From contig CAYOTO010000011.1 in NCBI GenBank assembly GCA_964406945.1, forward strand, positions 1-64,000: DNA of 64,000 nt, given 5' to 3'. Shown in pieces: positions 9,890 through 18,036 of this stretch. This DNA comes from UBA2266 sp964406945 (lineage in GTDB: Bacteria; Planctomycetota; Phycisphaerae; Sedimentisphaerales; Anaerobacaceae). Each line of letters opens with the position of its first letter. Position 1 is the stretch's first letter. The notes under the pieces were generated by a model that worked only from the letters and a program-made list of their open reading frames with translations, did not search any database and was not told the DNA's origin. The translations under genes were made by a program, and so were the position numbers.

Positions 9890-10870
9890 CTAGAGATCGC
9901 GTCTGGTAAAGACAACGTACCCGGCGGTGAGAAAGACAACGGTATATGCAACGGCTGCAGCGGCGGCGCAGAACCAGTGGCCGGGCGACGGGCCGAGCAG
10001 GTTGGTCTGCCAGGCCCAGGGCAGAGAGTACAGTACGTATTTTACCGGCTGCCAGGCGAACTGGCCGGCAACCCCGATCATTAGGACACCGGCAATGGCC
10101 ATTTTCGCCAGTACGAGCGACAGGAACGGCGAATCGACGCGGGCCGAGATCAGCGAGCACAATGCTATGTAGGGAGCCATGAGTATTGCCAGCGCCAGAA
10201 ACCCGTGCAGAGCCCAGCCGGCCAGAGCCGCAGCGGGATATATTTTCGTCTTTGCGCCGACGTAGAGAGTGATGGCGGCGATAAGAGTCGCTATGACGAC
10301 TGTGGAGAATAAGAGGACGCCGAGAAAACGCCCGAAGTAGATGCTGCTTCGCTGCGTTCTCAGGAGCAGGTATCGTATGCCGTAGTTCTGCACATCGCCG
10401 CTGATTTGATTGAAGGCCAGGAACGATATGACAAGGGGCATGCAGATCAGCAGCACCACGAAAACGGCCGAGAGCAGGGCCGGTCTGTCCTGCATGAGAA
10501 AGCTAGTCCATCGCTCGGCTTTGTCGGGGTCTTTTTCGGGCGCCGGCTGTTCCTGCGAGCCGCCGTCGGCTGCCGCCGAGGCCTCCCGGGCGATTTGCTT
10601 GAAGCTCTTGAGTCCGAGCACCAGTTCTACAATGGGGGTACCCATTTCATTTACGGTGTTTCTGACCATTTCGGCATCGACTGACCCGGTTTCGCGTTTC
10701 TGGGCCGCTATCATCTGCTCCACCGGGGTTATAATAAGGTGGGCGACCGTGAGCCCGAGAATGAGGGCGATCATCAGGTAGACCAGACCGGAACCACTGC
10801 GAATCGCGTACCGGGTCCAGTACGCGGCGATCAGGCGGATATGATTGAGATTTGTCGATCCTGTGCTCAT
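9890..10870 (-). CDS. ABC-2 type transporter permease
   Basis: A 326-residue membrane protein. A helix near residues 25-50 is followed by an extracytoplasmic region of about 100 residues containing a Gln/Pro/Glu-rich patch. Five further helices follow from about 130 to 320, the layout of ABC-2 membrane subunits of the NosY or GldF kind. Its start overlaps the stop of the upstream 164-residue membrane protein by four bases (ATGA), indicating translational coupling. It presumably dimerises and pairs with the ATPase downstream. Confidence 0.82.
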   Translation of the reverse strand: MSTGSTNLNHIRLIAAYWTRYAIRSGSGLVYLMIALILGLTVAHLIITPVEQMIAAQKRETGSVDAEMVRNTVNEMGTPIVELVLGLKSFKQIAREASAAADGGSQEQPAPEKDPDKAERWTSFLMQDRPALLSAVFVVLLICMPLVISFLAFNQISGDVQNYGIRYLLLRTQRSSIYFGRFLGVLLFSTVVIATLIAAITLYVGAKTKIYPAAALAGWALHGFLALAILMAPYIALCSLISARVDSPFLSLVLAKMAIAGVLMIGVAGQFAWQPVKYVLYSLPWAWQTNLLGPSPGHWFCAAAAAVAYTVVFLTAGYVVFTRRDL

Positions 10871-11361
10871 TGTTCGGTCGGAAACGAAGGAGGCATCGAG
10901 TTTGCGGTTTTGAAATCGTCTCTGAAGGTCGTATTGAGCAGGATCAGGGTGACGACCGGGTAAACGAGTCCTATAATAGTCCCGATATTGAAGCCGCCGC
11001 CGAGTTCGGGCGCGAACATCAAAGCAGAGACTATGCTGGTGAGGACCCCGAGCACACCGTAGGCGTTGCCGAGCGTCCAGCCGAGAAACTTTTTCTGCAG
11101 CAGATAGCCTATGCCGGAAACAAGCAGAAGCACGTTTGAGACCACCGAACTGACAAACAGAAATATCAGAACGCCGGCCCCCATGTCCTTGAATGCCTCA
11201 AGTTGGGCCTTCTGTTCCGGGGGCATGTCATCGGTAGGGACCATGTTTATAAAAGCGAAGGCGACGACCATTCCCAGCAGGCCTAAAATGCCCAGGCCGA
11301 ATAAGACAAAGTTGATTACCGCCAGAGCCGTTAATCCGCCGGGTCGCTTTCCTTCGTTCAT
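10867..11361 (-). CDS. Small four-helix membrane protein, first gene of ABC operon
   Basis: 164 residues from the ATG at 11361, which sits eight bases after GAGAGG. Another ATG at 11367 is too close to that site. It has four hydrophobic segments at about 10-38, 62-85, 95-115 and 125-145, with short polar loops. Tails like this occur in uncharacterised proteins next to ABC-2 exporters. No catalytic residues are seen. Coupling to the permease through ATGA suggests an accessory role in that exporter. Confidence 0.65.
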   Translation of the reverse strand: MNEGKRPGGLTALAVINFVLFGLGILGLLGMVVAFAFINMVPTDDMPPEQKAQLEAFKDMGAGVLIFLFVSSVVSNVLLLVSGIGYLLQKKFLGWTLGNAYGVLGVLTSIVSALMFAPELGGGFNIGTIIGLVYPVVTLILLNTTFRDDFKTANSMPPSFPTEQ

Positions 11362-11426
11362 CGTCATAGCCTCTCAATAGAATACTGCATTCGGTTTTAC
11401 CGCACGGGCTGAAAACCTCCGAACGG

Positions 11427-11454
11427 CGGACACTCACTTATGCAGTGGTGTCCG
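11427..11454. repeat. Hairpin with one bulge
   Basis: Arms CGGACAC-CACT and AGTGGTGTCCG pair over about 11 bp with one bulged T and a TATGC loop, just upstream of the ABC operon. It is the first of five inverted repeats in this gap. Confidence 0.5.
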
Positions 11455-11501
11455 GCTGCCATTTTGCGACGGAAAACGAGGAAATTCCAGCAAAATATGA
11501 C

Positions 11502-11547
11502 AGCGGTCCTTAAGCTGCGCATTAATATACGCCGCTCGAGGACCGCT
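11502..11547 (+). repeat. Inverted repeat followed by T-run
   Basis: AGCGGTCCT (11502-11510) and AGGACCGCT (11539-11547) pair perfectly across a 28-nt loop. TTT follows on the plus strand. It could be a terminator-like structure, but no plus-strand gene precedes it. Confidence 0.5.
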
Positions 11548-11673
11548 TTTGCGCGAAAAAATATAATTATGCCCCGATGCTCGAATTTGGGCTACTGTTT
11601 AACCAAGTTCGCTCAGGAGGTGCCGGGACTGTTTAGACGGCAACCGCGATCACCTGCCGCGCACCCTCTTGTT

Positions 11674-11760
11674 GAACTTGTAAGTAATCCTTACAAGTTG
11701 CCGTTTCGGCTCTGCCGAACTTGTGCGCCGGTTGCGGCCTCATGCGGGCGCAACCGGCGT
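11674..11760. repeat. Three tandem hairpins downstream of SUMF1-domain gene
   Basis: AACTTGTAAG/CTTACAAGTT (11675-11699), TTCGGC/GCCGAA (11705-11719) and CGCCGGTTGCG/CGCAACCGGCG (11726-11759) follow one another with only a few bases between. They lie 15 bp past the stop of the minus-strand gene at 11775. The last could end its transcript, but three in a row is more than a simple terminator. Confidence 0.55.
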
Positions 11761-11774
11761 CGTATCGGTCGGGC

Positions 11775-12731
11775 TCAGCGTTTTTCAGACGGTTCGGCCG
11801 AGCGTGCGAGTCTCAGACCGATGAAGTCCATCTGGGGCAGCCACCATCTGCTCTTGGGGATCTGGGGGTCGCCTGAGCGCCACCATGTTTCCTCGAAGCT
11901 CCTGTCGGCGCATCTGAGCTGGTTTGCGGGGCTGTTGTAATCGCCGCCGCGGGCGACGTGGACCTTGCCTTCGGCCGGGCCTTTGTAGTCTATGACCGGG
12001 TTGGCCCCCGAGGCGTCCTTGTACGCTGTGGGGCTGTAGTAGTCCCAAACCCATTCGCGGACGTTGCCGAACATGTCGTAGATGCCGAGTGCGTTGGGTT
12101 TCTTCTCGCCTACGGGGTGAGTTTCACCCATGGAGTTTGCTTCGCACCAGGCGTAGTCTTCCATTTTTTCTTCGAGGCCCTTCCGGCCGAGGCGGGCGGC
12201 GTATTCCCACTCGGCTTCGGTGGGCAGCCGGTATTCCTTGCCGGTCTTGTACGAGACCCATTTGGCGAAGGTTACGGCGTTCAGCCAGGTCATTCCGATA
12301 GCCGGGTGGCTTTCATCGTAACCCATGGTAAGGTCGCCGAATACGACGGTCGGGCCGGTGATGGCGTCGACGTCCTTTTTCTTTTCGGTCTCCTGGCCTT
12401 CGAAGAATTCCTTTTTGCCGGTCCCGGCTTCGCGGTAGTAGATCAGGAACAGATCGAGCGTGGCTTCGGTGGTGCACAGATAGAAAGGTTCGATTTTGGC
12501 CTCGAACTGGGGGCCTTCGTGCTCCTGCCGGCCGGGCTCGTCGGCGGGACTGCCCATCTTGAACCGGCCGCCGGGAACCAGGACCATATCGAAGGTGACC
12601 TTGTCGCCGTTGTTTGCGGTTACGGTTTCGGTGTATTTCTTCGGCGGGCTGTCGGATTGTGCAACCGCGGTGACGACGCCAATCGAAAGAACTGCGATAA
12701 GGACGCAGATCAATATACGGCTTGTTCTCAT
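11775..12731 (-). CDS. Exported SUMF1/FGE-sulfatase-domain protein
   Basis: A 318-residue protein with a signal peptide (residues 1-25, ending near VAQ). The SUMF1 fold follows: VPGGRFKMGSPADEPGR near 52-68, RLPTEAEWEYAARLG near 170-184, and GNVREWVWDYY, ARGGDY and GLRLAR towards the end. These are hallmarks of the formylglycine-generating enzyme superfamily. Aerobic FGEs use two active-site cysteines. Here only LRCADRS contains a cysteine at the right place, so sulfatase activation is doubtful and a binding role is more likely, as in many planctomycete paralogues. AAGGAG precedes the ATG. It lies just downstream of two oxidoreductase genes on the same strand. Confidence 0.82.
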   Translation of the reverse strand: MRTSRILICVLIAVLSIGVVTAVAQSDSPPKKYTETVTANNGDKVTFDMVLVPGGRFKMGSPADEPGRQEHEGPQFEAKIEPFYLCTTEATLDLFLIYYREAGTGKKEFFEGQETEKKKDVDAITGPTVVFGDLTMGYDESHPAIGMTWLNAVTFAKWVSYKTGKEYRLPTEAEWEYAARLGRKGLEEKMEDYAWCEANSMGETHPVGEKKPNALGIYDMFGNVREWVWDYYSPTAYKDASGANPVIDYKGPAEGKVHVARGGDYNSPANQLRCADRSFEETWWRSGDPQIPKSRWWLPQMDFIGLRLARSAEPSEKR

Positions 12732-12752
12732 GTTACTGTTCTCCTTGCAACT

Positions 12753-14072
12753 TCAGATCATTCTCGTAAAGCCGGGTTTTGGCACGGGGTAACTGCCGTT
12801 GGCCGCGAGTTTGACCGGGGGCTCCATGTCGTCGCGGCAGTCTTCGGGTTTGGGTTCGTAGTAGAAGTCGCTGTTGTTGGCCTTGTCCCAGGTGATTTGT
12901 TCGCCCGTATAGCAGGAAATCTGACCCATGATGGTCATCATGGTGCTGTCGACCATGTAGTGACCGTTATTGACGGGTTTGCCCGAGCGTATGGATTTGA
13001 ACAGGACATCGTGTTCGACCTGATAGGGATTGCACCTGCCCTGCCATTTCCATTCGTTTTCGCCTGTTATGCGACAGCGTGTGATGCTGGCTTTGCCCTT
13101 GCTGCCGAAGACGGTGCTCGACGATTCGTTGTAGCAGCCGGTTGTTGTTCGACAGAAAGCGTAGGCCTTTACGCCGTTTGCGAACTCGTAAACGACCGAA
13201 TGATGGTCGAAGACGTCGCCGTAGATCGGCTCGGTCATGGAAGACCTTCCGCCCAGACCGTGGCATTTTGCCGGTTTGAGGTCTTTCATCACCCAGCGGG
13301 TTCGGTCGAGGTTGTGCACGAGCGACTGAACTACATCGTCTCCGCTGAGCCAGCGGAAGTGATACTGGGTGCTGCACTGCCACTGCAGTTCGGTAAGGCC
13401 TTCCTGGCGGTCGATGATGACGTAGGGCGGGCGAAGGAAATTCTCTTCGAATGCGACTATTTCGCCGATGGCTCCGTCATATATCCTTTTGACGGTCTCG
13501 GCGTATCCTTCGTGGTAGCGGCTGTGCAGGCCGGAGACCAGCGAGAGGCCCTTGGTCCGGGAAAGTTCGGCGGTCTTTCTCATCAGCTTGATGCCCCTGG
13601 GGTCGATGCCGTGGGGTTTTTCGACGAAGACGTGTTTGCCCGCGTCGATAGCGGTGTATGCGTGGAGCGGGTGGAACTTGGCGGCGTTGGCTATGAGGAC
13701 GACGTCGGAGGCTTCGATCACTTTCTTATAGCCGTCGAAGCCGGTAAAGCAGTGGTCGTCGTCGACCCGGACCTGATCGCCCTTCTGGGCCTTGAGAGTT
13801 TTGCGTTTGCTCTTAACCCGGTCCATGAAGATGTCGCACATTGCGACAAGTCTGTTGCCCGGGTCTGCGGTCAGGGCCTGATGTGCGGCACCGGCGTTGC
13901 GTCCGCCGCAGCCGATCATTCCCACGCGAATCGTCCCACTGCCGCCGCCGTATACTCTGCTGTTGATATCCAGGGCTCCGGTAACAGCCGCCGAAGCGGC
14001 AACGGTCGAGGCCTTCAGGAAATCGCGTCTGCTGGCGCCGGAATGGCCGGTGGTTTTTTCGGAGCTTGCCAT
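12753..14072 (-). CDS. Tat-exported Gfo/Idh/MocA oxidoreductase 1
   Basis: 439 residues from the ATG at 14072, chosen because AAAGGAG lies six bases before it; an ATG six codons upstream precedes that site. The N-terminus has a twin-arginine signal (SRRDFLKAS, then an Ala-rich stretch). A Rossmann fold follows with GMIGCGGRNAG and the EKPHG motif that supplies the active-site Lys in this family. The C-terminal domain is the usual alpha/beta dimerisation domain. Members oxidise or reduce sugars and cyclitols with NAD(P). Tat export with bound cofactor, as in glucose-fructose oxidoreductase, is common in planctomycete versions. It is paired with the related gene at 14202. Confidence 0.85.
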   Translation of the reverse strand: MASSEKTTGHSGASRRDFLKASTVAASAAVTGALDINSRVYGGGSGTIRVGMIGCGGRNAGAAHQALTADPGNRLVAMCDIFMDRVKSKRKTLKAQKGDQVRVDDDHCFTGFDGYKKVIEASDVVLIANAAKFHPLHAYTAIDAGKHVFVEKPHGIDPRGIKLMRKTAELSRTKGLSLVSGLHSRYHEGYAETVKRIYDGAIGEIVAFEENFLRPPYVIIDRQEGLTELQWQCSTQYHFRWLSGDDVVQSLVHNLDRTRWVMKDLKPAKCHGLGGRSSMTEPIYGDVFDHHSVVYEFANGVKAYAFCRTTTGCYNESSSTVFGSKGKASITRCRITGENEWKWQGRCNPYQVEHDVLFKSIRSGKPVNNGHYMVDSTMMTIMGQISCYTGEQITWDKANNSDFYYEPKPEDCRDDMEPPVKLAANGSYPVPKPGFTRMI

Positions 14073-14116
14073 ATTGTCTCCTTTTTGCATTCAGCCGGTG
14101 GTATTTCGGTTCTGAA

Positions 14117-14144
14117 GCAACGAGGGCCCGACGGCCCTCGTTGC
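14117..14144 (-). terminator. Perfect 12-bp hairpin between the two oxidoreductase genes
   Basis: GCAACGAGGGCC and GGCCCTCGTTGC pair perfectly around a CGAC loop, downstream of the minus-strand gene at 14202. No clear T-run follows, so full termination is uncertain. Confidence 0.55.
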
Positions 14145-14201
14145 GCTCGAATCCATTATACAGTTTCGACGTTTGCCGAAACAACCCCTTTGCCGAAGCA
14201 A

Positions 14202-15587
14202 CTATGCCGGATAGCTGTCTTCGGTGTATTCCTGGTTCTTGACTCTGCCGGGCTGCGGAACGGGGTATTTGCCTTCTGCATTCGGCTTCAGCGGAGCGGC
14301 GCCGTCGTCGGTGAGCTTGTCGACGTTCGGTGCGAACTCATGCGGGCAGTTCAATGCGTCTTCGAATGTTACCACCTGGCCCGTATGCGCGGCCATGCGG
14401 CCCATCGTCGAGACCAGACTTGCGGTTGCACCGCGTTCGACCTCGTTGTATTTCTTATCTTTGCGGATCGCGTCGATGAGGTCGTTCCACTCAAGCTGAT
14501 AGGGGTTCTTCTCGGGCTGCGGATACGCCCAGATCATCTTGTCTCCGGCCATATTCTGATCTTTAAAGGTCCGGACTCTACCCGGGGTATGGCCTCTGAG
14601 AGAGACGACCGCCGAACCCTTGGTGCCGTGGGCGTAACTGGAGAATCCGCCTTTACATCCGCTGATGTTTCTGCCGGTGTAGAAGAGCTTGGCGCCGTCG
14701 GGATAGGTGTACTCGACGCCGTAGCTGTCGAAGTTCTGGTCCACGTAGGGCCCGCGATAGTGCCTGCCGCCGACTGCGTGTGCCTCGACGGGCCAGGCGC
14801 CCTTCATCCAGGACAATTCGTCGATCTGGTGGATGTAGTAGTCGCTGTACATTCCGCCGCTGGCCCAGAGGAAGCTGTGGAAGCGCTGAACCTGGTAAAG
14901 CGTTTCGGTGATGTTGTCGGGCTTGGGTCCGACGGCAGCGGCGCGACCGCCCATGCGGTAGCCTCTCATCATGAGAATCTCGCCGATTTCGCCGTTCTGG
15001 ATACGTTCTTTGAGTTCCTGGCGGCCCCTGCAGTGTCGAACCATGAGACCCACGCCGCACTTGAGGTTCTTCCTGTCGGCTTCGGCGGCGAGCTTCAACA
15101 TCTTTTTTGTGGTCGGGCCGTCAACCGTGACGGGCTTCTCCATGAACACGTTGAGGCCTTTTTTGATGGCGTAGGTAAAGTGGACCCAGCGAAATGCCGG
15201 GGGAGTAGTCAGCAGGACGACATCGCCCGGATCGAGGCAATCCATCGCTTTCTTGTAGGCTTCGAATCCGAGGAATCTCCGGTCCTCGGGACAATCCACG
15301 CTGTCGCCGTGGCGGTCCTTCAGGTTTTTGTAGCGACCATCGAGACGGCTCTGGAAAACGTCCGCCATCGCAACCAGTTTGATGGATTCGTTGGGTACCG
15401 AAAGGGCGTTCGAGGCTGCGCCGGTTCCGCGGCCGCCGGCTCCGATCAGCGCAATCTTGATGGTGTTGTTGCTGCCGGCATAGGCTTTCGAAGCAATTCC
15501 GGTTGCCAGGGCGGATGCGGCGGCCACTTTGCCGCTGTCTTTGAGGAATTCGCGGCGGGTTGTGCCAGTTTTTCTGTTCTGATCCAT
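14202..15587 (-). CDS. Tat-exported Gfo/Idh/MocA oxidoreductase 2
   Basis: A 461-residue protein with a twin-arginine signal (TTRREFLKDSG) and cleavage probable near SKAYAG. The nucleotide-binding motif is GAGGRGTG near residue 52, and the catalytic EKPVTVDG lies near 155. The middle has the metal- or substrate-facing HQIDEL segment seen in planctomycete members. AGGAGA precedes the ATG. It differs clearly from its neighbour at 12753, so this is an old pair rather than a recent duplication. The two may act on different carbohydrate intermediates. Confidence 0.87.
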   Translation of the reverse strand: MDQNRKTGTTRREFLKDSGKVAAASALATGIASKAYAGSNNTIKIALIGAGGRGTGAASNALSVPNESIKLVAMADVFQSRLDGRYKNLKDRHGDSVDCPEDRRFLGFEAYKKAMDCLDPGDVVLLTTPPAFRWVHFTYAIKKGLNVFMEKPVTVDGPTTKKMLKLAAEADRKNLKCGVGLMVRHCRGRQELKERIQNGEIGEILMMRGYRMGGRAAAVGPKPDNITETLYQVQRFHSFLWASGGMYSDYYIHQIDELSWMKGAWPVEAHAVGGRHYRGPYVDQNFDSYGVEYTYPDGAKLFYTGRNISGCKGGFSSYAHGTKGSAVVSLRGHTPGRVRTFKDQNMAGDKMIWAYPQPEKNPYQLEWNDLIDAIRKDKKYNEVERGATASLVSTMGRMAAHTGQVVTFEDALNCPHEFAPNVDKLTDDGAAPLKPNAEGKYPVPQPGRVKNQEYTEDSYPA

Positions 15588-15712
15588 AGTGCTGTTCTCC
15601 TAGTGATTGAATTTCACCTCAATACTCCATGCTTTCCGGGGAGGTCGGTCTCCATCCGGGCCAATACAACAGACGCCGGACTGTTCCAGATTAGCCTCTG
15701 GAAAATGAATTC

Positions 15713-17167
15713 TCAAGGCTTTTTTTTGGGGTTGGAGGTCCGGGGGTTACCGCCGGAAGGTCTTGTTTTGCGCCGGCGTCTGGACCGGGATTTATCACCA
15801 TTTGGTTTTTCAACTGGCCGGAGCAGTTCTTCGTCCGGCATCGAGCATTTGAGAGGGTTGCCGATGTACTCTTCTATTTCGGGGATGACGAAGGATTCCT
15901 CTTCACAGGCGAAGCTTATGGCGGTTCCCTCTTCGCCGGCGCGTCCGGTTCGGCCGATGCGATGGACGTAATCTTCGGGCTCGTAGGGGAATTCGTAATT
16001 GACGACCAGGCCGATATCTTCGACGTGGAGCCCGCGACCGGCTACATCGGTTGCGACGACCACTTTTATCGAGCCGTCGCGAAAGCCTTCCAGTATTCGC
16101 AGACGCTTTTTCTGGGGCACGGCGCCGCTGAGCATTTCGCACTGGATACCATGCCTGCGCAGCTTGGATGCGAGTCTCAAGGTGTGGTCGCGGCGGTTGC
16201 AGAAGATGAGCGTGCGGGCGTTGTTGCGTTTTTTGAGAATGTTGTACAGCAGCTTGAATTTCTCGCGGGTGTCGGTGATGTAGACTATCTGATCGACGGT
16301 ATCGACCGCGACCTGTTCGGGGGCTATTTCGCAGATGACCGGATCCGGCATCCACTGCGACGCCAGGCGAAGGACGTCGTCGGTGAGTGTGGCGCTGAAG
16401 AGCATGGTGCGGCGTTTGTTCTTGTGGGGGGTCTTTCGAATGATGCGCTTGACGTCCGGGATGAAGCCCATGTCGAGCATTCGATCTGCTTCGTCGATGA
16501 TGAGTACTTCGACACTGCCGAGGTCTATTTTGCCGCGTTTAACAAAGTCCAGGAGGCGGCCCGGGGTGGCGGCTATCAGATCGACGTTGCGCTTTTCGAG
16601 CTTGGCCCGTTGTTTGTTGAGGTCCAGTCCGCCGTAGACGGCGATGCAGTTGAAATCACAATATTTGCCGATTTCGTCGGCGTCTTTGATTATCTGGATG
16701 ACCAGTTCGCGGGTCGGCGCCAGGACAAGGGCGCGGGGGGTGCCTCTGGGCCTCTTATTCTTGACCGGATTGCGAAGGAAATTGGTGAATATCGAGATCA
16801 GGAATGCGGCGGTTTTTCCGGTTCCGGTCTGGGCCCGGCCGGCCACGTTCTGACCGGCGGCGACGTGGGAGAGGGTTTTGATTTGAATCGGGGTGCAATA
16901 TTCAAAGCCCTGGTCTGCGATTGCGTGCATTATCTCATCCGGCAGGTCCAGATCGTGGAATCTGGTTTCGCCGGGTTTTTCGGGCACCTGGAACTGGTCG
17001 ACGCTCCAGGCGGACTTTTTTCGGCGCCGGCGTCTGTTTCGGGAGCGCTTTTTCGAGCCGTCGGAGCGTCCGGAGTCGCCGCTTTGGGCCGTTTTGGTGC
17101 TTTTGTCGCGTTTGTTTCCCTGCCGGGACGGTTGAGATTCGTCTGTTTTGTTGGGTTCTTCTATCAT
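15713..17167 (-). CDS. DEAD-box RNA helicase
   Basis: 484 residues from ATG 17167; the reading frame is open further upstream but without a good start. A Lys/Arg-rich, low-complexity N-terminal tail of about 65 residues precedes the Q motif (PIQIKTL), motif I AQTGTGKT, PTREL, DEADRML, SAT, and C-terminal ARGLH and HRIGRTGRAG. The C-terminal tail is again basic (RSRRRRK). This fits the RhlE/CsdA class that unwinds structured RNA in ribosome assembly and mRNA decay, with the basic tails helping RNA binding. A second DEAD-box helicase is encoded at 43066. Confidence 0.93.
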   Translation of the reverse strand: MIEEPNKTDESQPSRQGNKRDKSTKTAQSGDSGRSDGSKKRSRNRRRRRKKSAWSVDQFQVPEKPGETRFHDLDLPDEIMHAIADQGFEYCTPIQIKTLSHVAAGQNVAGRAQTGTGKTAAFLISIFTNFLRNPVKNKRPRGTPRALVLAPTRELVIQIIKDADEIGKYCDFNCIAVYGGLDLNKQRAKLEKRNVDLIAATPGRLLDFVKRGKIDLGSVEVLIIDEADRMLDMGFIPDVKRIIRKTPHKNKRRTMLFSATLTDDVLRLASQWMPDPVICEIAPEQVAVDTVDQIVYITDTREKFKLLYNILKKRNNARTLIFCNRRDHTLRLASKLRRHGIQCEMLSGAVPQKKRLRILEGFRDGSIKVVVATDVAGRGLHVEDIGLVVNYEFPYEPEDYVHRIGRTGRAGEEGTAISFACEEESFVIPEIEEYIGNPLKCSMPDEELLRPVEKPNGDKSRSRRRRKTRPSGGNPRTSNPKKKP

Positions 17168-17215
17168 TAGGTCTGGATTGAACACCAGAATGGAGCCAAA
17201 AGCCAGTAAAAACAC

Positions 17216-17655
17216 ACAAAATGCGGTCTATTCGACCCCAAAAGGCGTAGTTGACGGGTTCCGGCGGCGTTATAATCGGATTCAAGCCGTTGCCGAGCGT
17301 CGCGGCGATGTGAATCGACTGCAGGAGATAACAGGTACAGGTATGGAATAGTTGTTTTTCTGGGTCTTCGACGGAATCTGTGGGTCCGAATTCAGCGAAA
17401 TTGACTCGGCAAAACAGCCTGGGACCCCAGATGCACAAATTTCCCCCCTCACGCCCCAAATTTGAGCATCCGCCCAAACTGTTTTGCCGAGAACAGGCCC
17501 AATTCAAATCGATCCGGAGAACCGACGGCATTGCCGTTGTCATATCCGTTTTCCTTGTAGCGTGTTACGTGATTTTTCGCCCGCAATTTGCCCCCAGATT
17601 CTGCTGAGGAGGCTGTTTTTTTGTGTTCTGGCGGCGATTTGCGCGTGCAGGGCGG
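17216..17655. other. Intergenic region with a long-range inverted repeat
   Basis: Apart from the repeat at 17405-17491, I find no coding sequence I trust here. Open frames exist, but none has recognisable content or a ribosome-binding site. Confidence 0.4.
17405..17491. repeat. Imperfect 19-bp inverted repeat
   Basis: CTCGGCAAAACAG at 17405-17417 reappears inverted as CTGTTTTGCCGAG at 17479-17491. Pairing extends to 19 bp with two mismatches (through TGGG/CCCA). The 49-bp spacer contains AAATTT twice around a C-rich run. It could be a small non-autonomous element or a long hairpin. Confidence 0.5.
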
Positions 17656-17659
17656 CCGA

Positions 17660-17909
17660 TTGTGTGTGGCAAAGGTTCAAGGGCGCGCGATGCGAAAGGA
17701 AACCGAGGTTGTAGGGCATGCGGTGTTCTTTACCTATCTGTATGTCGGGGCAGCGGATGCTTATATGGAAACGGAGGATAAGGAGTTGATTGCCGCACTG
17801 GAGCGTTTGTGGCGGCAAACGCCGCGAGAAGATTACGATGATCCCGTACTATGCCTGGAACAACCGGTCCGAGCCGAAGATGATCGTCTGGCTGCCGATT
17901 GCGTGGTAG
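17660..17909 (+). pseudogene. GH127 (DUF1680) beta-L-arabinofuranosidase remnant
   Basis: One frame (to about 17837) reads RKETEVVGHAV, then YLYVGAADAYMETEDKEL and ALERLW. This matches the central helical-barrel motif of GH127 enzymes (EaVGHAVRa.YLY...ADl..ETGD). A second frame, 17838-17909, reads IPYYAWNNR, then MIVWLPIAW and a stop, the motif near the end of the catalytic part of the same family. A functional protein would have several hundred residues, and the intervening part is missing. I infer an internally deleted, frame-disrupted relic. The family match is from memory. Confidence 0.65.
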
Positions 17910-18036
17910 CTGTTTTCCAAAGGGCACGACATCACCGCCTGTTCGATTCTGTGGGCTGCAGGCTTGCAATCGCCGCAAATGCGGGTATGATGCCTTGTCT
18001 GTAGTTTTGCACACACCGTTCTATTTTGGATGAAAC

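Noticed and set aside
11958..15971. Very long open frame (about 1337 codons) on the plus strand
   Set aside because: It lies antisense to the SUMF1-domain gene, both Gfo/Idh/MocA genes and the end of the helicase gene, all of which have family motifs and ribosome-binding sites. The translation has no recognisable domain; it is a GC-driven antisense frame.
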